Position numbers and translations under genes: made by a program
In this document: positions 1-5,534 of the stretch, in pieces
How positions within the stretch are numbered: the first letter of the stretch is position 1
How the letters are laid out: the number at the start of each line of letters is the position of its first letter
Notes under the pieces: generated by a model
What the model was told of the DNA's origin: nothing
What the model saw: only the letters and a program-made list of their open reading frames with translations
Databases searched by the model: none
NCBI GenBank assembly: GCA_013002105.1
Contig: JABDKS010000851.1
Span: 1-19,978, forward strand
Direction of reading: 5' to 3'
From: Pirellulaceae bacterium
GTDB taxonomy: Bacteria > Planctomycetota > Planctomycetia > Pirellulales > Pirellulaceae
Length of the DNA: 19,978 nucleotides

Positions 1-10
1 CCACTGGCCC

Positions 11-65
11 TGACCTCGGAGAATCCAGTGACTGCCAGTAAGTGGCATCTCTCCCCAACGTCGAC
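11..65 (+). repeat. Direct repeat, copy 1
   Basis: This stretch matches 351-406. Both copies contain TGACCTCGG, GAATCCAGTGA and CTCCCCAACGTCGAC in the same order and at nearly the same spacing, with one base of length difference in between. The copies are about 340 bases apart. They could mark a small duplicated or inserted unit. Confidence 0.6.
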
Positions 66-105
66 CAGTCGCAACACTGCGACGCAAGGCGACGTCGAAA
101 GTAGC

Positions 106-124
106 CATCACGCTCCGCGTGATG
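106..124. repeat. Palindrome, 8-bp stem with TCC loop (REP-like)
   Basis: CATCACGC and GCGTGATG flank the loop TCC and form a perfect 8-bp stem. The same design, with the same TCC loop, occurs at 300-314. An imperfect reverse-complement copy that includes the flanking GTAGCC is at about 263-287. This suggests a dispersed REP-like palindrome family rather than a single terminator. Confidence 0.55.
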
Positions 125-262
125 TAGCCCGACCGAAAGAGATCCCCGATAGGACGGTGGGATCGTCGCGAGCGGCCACCATCGTCGATCGTTCTGCCTT
201 ACCGAAGTGTCATCAGCTCTACGACCGCAAACAAGGTATTGGTCAAACGCAAAGTCGGGCAA

Positions 263-287
263 CGTCACGACGGAGCGTGACGGCTAC
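263..287. repeat. Inverted imperfect copy of the 101-124 palindrome
   Basis: Read in reverse complement, this stretch matches 101-124 with only a few differences, including the GTAGCC flank and the CTCCG centre. Together the two copies form an inverted pair around about 140 bases. Confidence 0.5.
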
Positions 288-299
288 TTTATCGTCGTT

Positions 300-314
300 G
301 TTCGCTCCGCGAAC
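300..314. repeat. Palindrome, 6-bp stem with TCC loop
   Basis: GTTCGC and GCGAAC pair perfectly around the loop TCC. The loop and the GC-TCC-GC core are the same as in the palindrome at 106-124, although the outer stem bases differ. There is no T-tract, so it is not a typical intrinsic terminator. Confidence 0.5.
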
Positions 315-350
315 ATTACGAAAAACCGTTCGTTAGCCAACTCCCGGCAC

Positions 351-406
351 TGACCTCGGTGAATCCAGTGATTGCAAAGAAAGTTGAATCCCTCCCCAAC
401 GTCGAC
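351..406 (+). repeat. Direct repeat, copy 2
   Basis: This is the second copy of the repeat at 11-65. The shared blocks are TGACCTCGG (351-359), GAATCCAGTGA (361-371) and CTCCCCAACGTCGAC (392-406). It lies in non-coding DNA upstream of the small membrane protein gene. Confidence 0.6.
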
Positions 407-572
407 GTAAATTCAGTCAACGAATGCAAAATACTATCAGCGCCGGCACGTATCAAATTCGATGCAATCCACAATGCAATTGCCCCTGCATCGCACTCGC
501 GCTACAATGCCAAGTCCAGCGACGAATTGTCGCTTTTCTCTACGTTGTCGGTTGCTGACTTTGTCGTGGCGC

Positions 573-977
573 ATGCGTTCTACGTTCAACCCATATCAAC
601 CGCCCTCACGTCGATCGCCACCCGATTTAGCTTCCGTTGCTCCGCGCTGGTTCTTTCGATTCATGATCGCATCTGCGGTCATAATGTCCTTCATCACAGT
701 GGTTCTCATCGGCTGGAGCGCCGAGACGGAACCGTTTTTCGGTCCTTTCGACCGGTCTGATGCATTGGTCAGTTTGGCGGGAGGCGGAATGGGAGTTTTG
801 TTCTGGCTTATGTGGGCAGGTGGAATTCTTTACTCCGTATTTCGCCAGTGGGCGCCAAAGTGGATGGTGGTTCTTTTATTGCTCGCACTAATCGGGGCGA
901 CGGTTAGTGGAACCGTAGCCGTCGACTACCTCGGCGATCGACACGATTGGAAAACGAACTTGCAATCCACACCCTAG
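573..977 (+). CDS. Small membrane protein with NPYQPP N-terminus
   Basis: A 134-residue protein of unknown function. The ATG at 573 is chosen because it places the motif NPYQPP at residues 6-11; small membrane proteins of planctomycetes often begin with this proline-rich sequence, whereas the reading frame further upstream looks non-coding. Three hydrophobic segments can be seen: roughly residues 27-48, 62-84 and 91-112. The segments suggest an inner-membrane protein with a short cytoplasmic proline-rich start. No catalytic motif is visible. The gene ends about 150 bases before the next one, and a TACAAT box lies in that gap, so the two genes probably have separate promoters. Confidence 0.65.
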   Translation: MRSTFNPYQPPSRRSPPDLASVAPRWFFRFMIASAVIMSFITVVLIGWSAETEPFFGPFDRSDALVSLAGGGMGVLFWLMWAGGILYSVFRQWAPKWMVVLLLLALIGATVSGTVAVDYLGDRHDWKTNLQSTP

Positions 978-1054
978 GGCCGCGATCGGCAAAGAGTTTT
1001 TACGAAGGGCCGCGAAGCGGACGATATCAAGTCCGTAGCGACCGGCGGCGTTGC

Positions 1055-1060
1055 TACAAT
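1055..1060 (+). promoter_or_regulatory. TACAAT, possible -10 box
   Basis: TACAAT differs from the sigma-70 -10 consensus by one base and lies 70 bases before the ATG at 1130. No clear -35 box is seen. The same hexamer precedes three other small genes here (2799, 3387, 3905). Confidence 0.3.
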
Positions 1061-1129
1061 GGATTGTCGTTCAATCTGTCGCTTTGTCTTGGAGCGGCGT
1101 ATCAACATGCAATAGTCAGAAATAGATCA

Positions 1130-1576
1130 ATGCCGTGGGAAATCACCATTATCGATGGCCCGTCGCCCAACGACTCGATTCTCGGCCCACGTGACAACGT
1201 CATCTCCCGACTTAGCGCGGCGTTGCCGGGTGCAACCCTTGAGCAGCCACCAGCGATCCCGAACGAGTTTCTTGCGCAGATGCCGGAGTCTGTTCGTGAT
1301 GTCATGAACCGCCCCCGATTGGAGGGCAGTTTTGAACATCCCGACTTCTCCATCTCGCTCTACTGCTCTGCCGATCCAGCGATCCGCTGCATAAACGGCG
1401 AGGTGCGTGGTAACGGCGATCCGCTTGCGGCGTTGAAACACCTTTGTGATGACACCGGCTGGTCGGTTTACGACTGTAGCGAAGAGCGTGTCGTCGATTT
1501 CTCCGATCTTGACTCGAACGGCTGGGATGCGTTTTGCCAGTGGCGTAGTCGTGTACTCGCCGAAAGAGACAATTAA
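1130..1576 (+). CDS. Small acidic hypothetical protein, immunity-like
   Basis: A soluble protein of 148 residues with no signal peptide or membrane segment. The start at ATG 1130 (MPWEITIIDG) is preferred over an upstream in-frame ATG that would overlap the preceding gene, because the sequence between them looks non-coding. The C-terminal half has well-spaced tryptophans and acidic residues (W156-type pattern GWSVYD, then GWDAFCQWR), in the style of small immunity proteins of polymorphic toxin systems. I do not recognise a named family, so the immunity role is an inference from size, charge and neighbours (a barstar-like and a SUKH-like gene). A 47-codon ORF follows 11 bases downstream and may be co-transcribed. 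Confidence 0.6.
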   Translation: MPWEITIIDGPSPNDSILGPRDNVISRLSAALPGATLEQPPAIPNEFLAQMPESVRDVMNRPRLEGSFEHPDFSISLYCSADPAIRCINGEVRGNGDPLAALKHLCDDTGWSVYDCSEERVVDFSDLDSNGWDAFCQWRSRVLAERDN

Positions 1577-1587
1577 AGGGAGTGAAG

Positions 1588-1731
1588 ATGTTCGATAGAA
1601 TCGAATGGACTCAAGGCCGCTGCGCGATCGGCGACCATCATTCGACCGTCGACGCGTCAATTGATCAACTTCGCACCCATTTATATTTCACTTGTACCAT
1701 CGACGGTGGTATTCCAAAAACCACTCGTTGA
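1588..1731 (+). CDS. Short ORF (47 aa), possibly real or a remnant
   Basis: The ATG at 1588 has a good ribosome-binding site (AGGGAG, 5-6 bases upstream) and opens 47 codons before TGA. The product (MFDRIEWTQG... to ...GGIPKTTR) has no recognisable domain. It sits 11 bases after the preceding stop and 6 bases before the next ATG, so the three genes could form one transcript. Its length suggests either a small gene or the truncated start of a longer immunity-like protein. Confidence 0.35.
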   Translation: MFDRIEWTQGRCAIGDHHSTVDASIDQLRTHLYFTCTIDGGIPKTTR

Positions 1732-1737
1732 ACGGCA

Positions 1738-2216
1738 ATGACGATGCGAAAACGAATTGACCAACTCGCTGCTGCCGATTTAGACACCTATCCTGTCTGG
1801 GAAATTGCCTCTGACGAGGAGGGGGTCGAGGGCCGAGACGAACAGACGGTTCGGCCATGTAATTTCGATGGCCCGGTCGACCCCAAAGCCGGCATATTCT
1901 TCATTCGCTCAACTTTCACGCTTGATGACGGTTCGACCGCCGTAGGATACGTGACACCACCCTACAATGGAGACTCCGATCTGGGAGCAATCCAGCCAGT
2001 CATCGTCACCAGTCATGAACAAATCATGTTTTGGTGGGGCGTCCTGGAGCCCAGTCGCGATTGGATCAACGCGGCCTACCGCCAGTTCGACCGTCCTGTC
2101 TCACAAATATTCCCAATCCAGTTTTGTCCGATGTCGACGCAATCAGCGGGCCGGTTTCTGGCACGATCTTCGGTTTCATGCAAATGCGTGGTGAAGAAAT
2201 CGACACGATAAAGTGA
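1738..2216 (+). pseudogene. Small hypothetical protein, frameshifted near 2115
   Basis: The frame starting at ATG 1738 reads as a sensible acidic protein up to about SQIFP (codons near 2101-2115). It then turns into Cys/Ser/Lys-rich sequence that ends at 2211. From about 2105 another frame continues sensibly (NPVLSDVDAISGPVSG, then GFMQMRGEEIDTIK) and stops at 2214-2216. Joining the two gives a protein of about 158 residues. The shift is what a loss of one base would produce. It is either a real mutation or a sequencing error. The family is not recognised; features include a tryptophan-rich centre (MFWWGVLEP) and no signal peptide. By context it may be another immunity-type gene. Confidence 0.55.
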
Positions 2217-2376
2217 GTCAACCGCTGCGCAAGAGGACGTACCTGACACCAACACCGATGTTGCATAACGGCTGGTCGCCTCAGCAAGTCGCTGCCATTA
2301 GCTTGATCTATTAATCCAGCTGCCAACCCAATGTGGGCGCGTCGTCACGACTACTTTGTTTGAGACTGCCGGTCCG

Positions 2377-2673
2377 ATGAATATTCCCGTCATCAAAATC
2401 GAAACGGATGTGATTGCAAACTGGGACTCGTTCCATGACTTTTTTGTTCGCTCGTTCAACTTTCCCGACTACTACGGTCGCAATATGAACGCTTGGATCG
2501 ATTGCATTTCAGACCACACCGCTCCATTCGTGCTTCAACTCGACAACGCCGCGAGCTTCCGTGCCAGATGTCCCGAACAATACGCCGCCATCGTTGAATG
2601 TTCTTCGTTCGTCAACTGGCGCAATGTCGAATCGGGGTTTGAACCACTCATATATCTCGCGTTCTCTGATTGA
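2377..2673 (+). CDS. Barstar-like protein (RNase inhibitor family)
   Basis: A protein of 98 residues. The stretch FNFPDYYGRNMNAWIDCISD (about residues 28-47) matches the barstar signature, in which an aromatic-rich FPxYYGxNxxAxxDCL-type helix blocks the active site of barnase-type ribonucleases. The preceding strand (IPVIKIETDVI) and the length near 90-100 residues also fit. The protein would be a cytoplasmic immunity protein against a secreted or delivered RNase. ATG 2377 is chosen over a TTG seven codons upstream because the fold begins there. No barnase-like toxin gene is visible in the window, so it is an orphan or its partner lies upstream. Confidence 0.8.
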   Translation: MNIPVIKIETDVIANWDSFHDFFVRSFNFPDYYGRNMNAWIDCISDHTAPFVLQLDNAASFRARCPEQYAAIVECSSFVNWRNVESGFEPLIYLAFSD

Positions 2674-2798
2674 TGATCTGGCCTGGTTACACATTGGACA
2701 TGAAGTAGATGTTGATGACTCACGTCGCTCGGTAGCATGAATTTTCCTCGAAGACTTCGAACAAGTTTTTGCACTGTGGCGACGTCCGTTGGCATTGT

Positions 2799-2804
2799 TA
2801 CAAT
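2799..2804 (+). promoter_or_regulatory. TACAAT, possible -10 box
   Basis: The hexamer lies within GTTACAAT, 34 bases before the GTG at 2838. It is the second of four such boxes upstream of small genes in this region. No clear -35 is visible. Confidence 0.3.
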
Positions 2805-2837
2805 TTTTCCGTTGTTCACACTTGATCATTTCTTGCT

Positions 2838-3239
2838 GTGGCACGATCAGAAAACCATTTCATTGGATGTAGCCAGGTGCCCGAACAGCGCAAACTTGAT
2901 CGCGAGGCTTTCCTCGAGTTGCTCGCTGACCAGTTTCCCGAAGTGGTAGCGACCATTGACGAAATTTCTACCGGGCTATTGCATCTGGAGGTTGCCGCGT
3001 TTCGGCGATGCGTCGAAAACGCCGCGGATTCATCGCGTCTATGGGATGTGCAGCGCTATCTGAAGTTCGTCGATGATATCGTGCCTCGCGCGGACGATGA
3101 GCTGGGAAATGCGATTGGCGTCTCGTTCATTGAAGACTTCGCACTTGAATGCAACGATGCCCGCAGAAACGCAATTCGAGAGCGGGCTCCCAAACGAATC
3201 CGCGAAATGATTGTCGTAGTGAATTCGCAGTGGCGGTGA
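2838..3239 (+). CDS. Small helical hypothetical protein (DUF7674-like)
   Basis: A soluble protein of 133 residues, strongly helical and acidic. Its centre (FPEVV, then TGLLHLEVAAFRRC, then a run around LWDVQRYLKFVDDI and NAIGVSFIEDFALEC) resembles a family of small bacterial proteins that I associate with DUF7674, found near contact-dependent toxin and immunity loci; the family number is from memory and uncertain. The start is the GTG at 2838, as no ATG is available in frame. The stop is TGA at 3237-3239. The same frame then stays open for 36 more codons with a Gly-rich tail (TGIGN-type repeats) to TAA at about 3348-3350, so read-through or a recent stop mutation is possible. Confidence 0.6.
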   Translation: MARSENHFIGCSQVPEQRKLDREAFLELLADQFPEVVATIDEISTGLLHLEVAAFRRCVENAADSSRLWDVQRYLKFVDDIVPRADDELGNAIGVSFIEDFALECNDARRNAIRERAPKRIREMIVVVNSQWR

Positions 3240-3296
3240 TCCTCGGAGAAGTTTGCTGCCAGGATCTTGGGCGGTGCCATTGGGTTGGTCAATATC

Positions 3297-3341
3297 ACTG
3301 GCATCGGCAATACTGGCATCGGCAGCACTGGCATCGGCGGC
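3297..3341 (+). repeat. Three 15-bp tandem repeats
   Basis: The unit ACTGGCATCGGCAAT is present three times with changes only in the last three bases (3297-3311, 3312-3326, 3327-3341). In the frame of the preceding gene it encodes a pentapeptide repeat, TGIGN/TGIGS/TGIGG, ending in ID and a stop. Confidence 0.75.
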
Positions 3342-3386
3342 ATCGATTAATTGGTTGATGTCTTTTTCCTCGTTTAAGGCGGCGTT

Positions 3387-3392
3387 TACAAT
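3387..3392 (+). promoter_or_regulatory. TACAAT, possible -10 box
   Basis: TACAAT lies within GTTTACAAT, 37 bases before the GTG start at 3429. No convincing -35 is visible. Confidence 0.3.
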
Positions 3393-3428
3393 CGCCCCGT
3401 GTCACACGACCCCCGTGAAGGAAGCTCC

Positions 3429-3782
3429 GTGACTGACGTCTCCCTCCGATTGCTAGTCATCAAGACTCACGATGTCCCCAAGGTGGTCGCGTTCTACCAA
3501 CTGCTCGGTCTGAACTTTGCGGCCGAGCAGCACGGTAAGGGCCCGCTGCATTACTCGGCACCGCTTGGTAACGGGATTTTCGAAATCTATCCTCTGTCCA
3601 GCGAGCAAAGGTCTGACTGTACGACGCGATTGGGATTCGCTGTTGCCGATCCGGACGCGACCGTTGCGTCCACCGATGATTACGGTGGTCGCGTCATCAA
3701 GCCGGGCCGTGACACACCGTGGGGGTACATGGCATTGGTATCGGATCCGGACGGACGCACTGTCGAGATCTACCGCGCGTGA
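3429..3782 (+). CDS. VOC (glyoxalase/bleomycin-resistance fold) protein
   Basis: A protein of about 117 residues with the vicinal-oxygen-chelate layout: an N-terminal strand and helix (VIKTHDVPKVVAFYQLLGL), a central GNGIFEIYPL strand with a candidate metal-ligand Glu, and a C-terminal MALVSDPDGRTVEIY strand with a second Glu. That last block is the family hallmark. Such proteins bind a metal and act as glyoxalases, dioxygenases or resistance proteins; the substrate cannot be read from the sequence. The GTG at 3429 is preferred over the GTG at 3399, because GAAGGAAG sits 4-5 bases before it and the fold starts just after. It lies between immunity-like genes but has its own putative -10 box. 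Confidence 0.85.
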   Translation: MTDVSLRLLVIKTHDVPKVVAFYQLLGLNFAAEQHGKGPLHYSAPLGNGIFEIYPLSSEQRSDCTTRLGFAVADPDATVASTDDYGGRVIKPGRDTPWGYMALVSDPDGRTVEIYRA

Positions 3783-3904
3783 GTGGCTGATGTTACGGCC
3801 TCTGCGATTGAGAGTTTGTCTGATCCTTGACCGTGCGGACCAAATGGCATGGCGGGAACTGGGTTTAGACCGCCTTGTTTGTTTGGCCACGCGTGACCCA
3901 CTGT

Positions 3905-3910
3905 TACAAT
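3905..3910 (+). promoter_or_regulatory. TACAAT, possible -10 box
   Basis: TACAAT lies within GTTACAATAA, 78 bases before the ATG at 3988. It is the fourth copy of this box in the region. The -35 is weak at best (TTTGGC, 17 bases upstream). Confidence 0.35.
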
Positions 3911-3987
3911 AATTCGGCGTGCCACGACTACTCGCTTCGTTTTGGAGCGGCGTCGGCGCTTCCTTTCTTTGTCGATCACCTGTCATC

Positions 3988-4521
3988 ATGGATGCCAACA
4001 CTCTCGCTGCCTCGTTTCCTGCTACCATCGCGTTACCGCCCGAGATCCGTGCGTTGTGCGATTGGACCGCGGCCAATGGCTACCCGATCAGTGGTTACTT
4101 CGAGTTGCGGGAGCACGACGACGAGACATTGCGTTGTTGGTTTGGCTCAGAAGCGGCGATCGGTGACCTTGCCCAATTTGGTGCCGGCGCGGATGGTTCG
4201 CTGTACTGTATTTGGCGGTCGCCCGACGATTCCCAGTCGATCGTTCACCTCGGATCCGAAGGCGACGCGATCTTTGTTCTGGCGTCAAATCCGCTTGAAT
4301 TTTTGCGTCTACTGGCGATTGGCTACGACGAAATTGGGTTCGCTGATTTGAAGTCGCCGCCGACGCAAGAAGATCGCGAGGAGAACGTCAACGCAAACTT
4401 TCAACGTTGGGTTTCCGATACCTACAGCGTCTCCATCCCTGACACTGGCGCCGATATTGTTCAACCCGACTCTCAGAAACATGCTGATCTTCAGGCGTGG
4501 ATCGATGAACGTTGTGGCTAA
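3988..4521 (+). CDS. SUKH (SMI1/KNR4)-like protein, probable immunity protein
   Basis: A soluble acidic protein of 177 residues. The block DAIFVLASNPLEFLRLLAIG at about residues 91-110, followed by YDEIGF, is typical of the SUKH (SMI1/KNR4) superfamily, in which a conserved strand is followed by a helix beginning with a Phe-Leu pair. The upstream part (YCIWRS and IVHLGSEGD) gives the expected beta strands. SUKH proteins are widespread immunity proteins against nuclease and other toxins of polymorphic systems. ATG 3988 is preferred over a GTG at 3919, because the intervening residues do not look coding. No toxin gene is adjacent. I am fairly sure of the superfamily but cannot name the cognate toxin. 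Confidence 0.6.
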   Translation: MDANTLAASFPATIALPPEIRALCDWTAANGYPISGYFELREHDDETLRCWFGSEAAIGDLAQFGAGADGSLYCIWRSPDDSQSIVHLGSEGDAIFVLASNPLEFLRLLAIGYDEIGFADLKSPPTQEDREENVNANFQRWVSDTYSVSIPDTGADIVQPDSQKHADLQAWIDERCG

Positions 4522-4859
4522 CGGCCGGCGACTTGGTGCGCGTGCCGCATCGCTGTGATCCGGTGTGTGTGCAGCATCGCTGCGAGATGTGAGAGCGGTT
4601 GGGAGTACGCGATGCAACTGTGAGTCCCCCGCAGTCGATGGCGGGTGACCGTTTGGTTCGGCGGTTCGTGCGCCCCCGAGTGATGGCCATTACGTCCAAG
4701 CTTTTCGTATCCACTTTGGTTAATTCGCTACGTCAGTGCGCGATCGACGTTTTTCTTCTGGTAGTGCACCACGGACCGGGTACCATTGCATCCGCACGCA
4801 GTTACTCCGTGCGTCCAAACTTTTGACATCCGACTGATCCCTTCGGCGATCCGAGATTC
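4522..4859. other. Spacer without a recognised gene
   Basis: I see no supported gene here. The reading frames are short and their products do not look coding. GC-rich direct elements occur near its start (CGTGCCGCATCGCTGTGA and GTGCAGCATCGCTGCGA share GCAGCATCGCTG-like cores about 27 bases apart). No clear promoter or terminator is visible. Confidence 0.5.
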
Positions 4860-5225
4860 ATGACGAAGTTGTTTGAAACCCAATCGTATGTCAGTACCGA
4901 AGCTGCCTGGCACCAGGAACTTACTTTTGACGAGCCGTACGATGTAACGGTGTTGATCGAGAACCTCGGTGCCGATCCGATTTACGGCTTTTATCTCAAC
5001 GAGGCAGATTTCGAGCAAATGATTGCAAACGAAAGTGTTGATGATGCAATCATGTCTCGATTGGTGGAACAAGTCCTTTGCGAGAATGAGTGTGGTGTTT
5101 GCGAGATCAATGTGCGTTTTCACGAAGGGAAGCATTTCGTTTGCATTGAATTGGACCGAGAGTCCAAACCGGATGCAGATCGGACCGAGTTCCGATTGGG
5201 GCTCTACGAGAAGTCCGCCGGCTAG
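4860..5225 (+). CDS. Small acidic hypothetical protein
   Basis: A soluble protein of 121 residues, family not recognised. It is acidic, with no signal peptide or membrane segment. The pattern suggests an alpha/beta fold: a strand DVTVLIENLG at about residues 28-37, YGFYLNE at 42-48, a long helix with many acidic residues at 50-75, then strands CEINVRFH and HFVCIELDRE. There are three cysteines in ENECGVCEIN and nearby, but no clear metal site. It is followed 27 bases later by another small gene in the same direction, so the two may be co-transcribed. Size, charge and context fit an immunity protein, but this is an inference. Confidence 0.65.
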   Translation: MTKLFETQSYVSTEAAWHQELTFDEPYDVTVLIENLGADPIYGFYLNEADFEQMIANESVDDAIMSRLVEQVLCENECGVCEINVRFHEGKHFVCIELDRESKPDADRTEFRLGLYEKSAG

Positions 5226-5252
5226 CGCCGGGTTCGAGCTCGTTTAAGGTCT

Positions 5253-5498
5253 ATGCAGGTTGTTTCCGATCGGGTGAACGCCGACGGATTTGTCGGCATC
5301 AAAATATCGCTTGTTGCGTCCAAGGATTTGACGTTGGCGGATCTGGCTCCTGGCTCAACACCCGATACGTCTTTTTGGTGCGACTCGCATCAATCGGTCA
5401 TCCGGCGGTTTTGCAAAGAGATATTTCAGACGGCACGCCGGTGCGATGTCCAATTCGTTCTTGGTGAGAGTCGATTCGCCATCACGCTCAAATGGTAG
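5253..5498 (+). CDS. Small hypothetical protein (81 aa)
   Basis: An 81-residue soluble protein that I do not recognise. The ATG at 5253 has AAGG about 5 bases upstream and lies 27 bases after the stop of the preceding small gene. The sequence alternates strands (GFVGIKISLVA, VQFVLGES, FAITLKW) with one helix rich in Arg, Cys and Phe (VIRRFCKEIFQTARRC). It ends 36 bases before the convergent end of the permease gene. A role paired with its upstream neighbour is possible but unproven. Confidence 0.55.
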   Translation: MQVVSDRVNADGFVGIKISLVASKDLTLADLAPGSTPDTSFWCDSHQSVIRRFCKEIFQTARRCDVQFVLGESRFAITLKW

Positions 5499-5534
5499 AA
5501 CCCTTTAGCTGACCGATACTCGGGCGATCGAACA

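Larger units (their letters stand above)
1..572. other. Gene-poor leader with repeats and palindromes
   Basis: I see no convincing gene in this stretch. The open frames have composition unlike the neighbouring genes (rich in Arg, Ser and Thr, with no recognisable fold). It does contain short palindromes with a TCC loop (around 106-124 and 300-314), an inverted copy of the first palindrome near 263-287, and a direct repeat (11-65 and 351-406). These are listed separately. Confidence 0.6.

Noticed and set aside
28..336. Open frame of 102 codons at the left end
   Set aside because: Composition is Arg/Ser/Thr-rich with no domain, and it runs through palindromes and part of the direct repeat.
2640..2870. 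Another frame spanning an in-frame TGA (SLIDDLAWLHIG...SVA, stop, IFLEDFEQVFALW)
   Set aside because: The frame looks partly coding, but there is no start, Cys partner or recognised family, and it overlaps the barstar gene end. A chance open frame or a decayed gene is more likely than a selenoprotein.
1..5500. Integron cassette array (small unrelated genes in one direction)
   Set aside because: I looked for repeated attC-like sites after each gene stop and found no shared core pair or palindromic repeat in the spacers, and no integrase is present.
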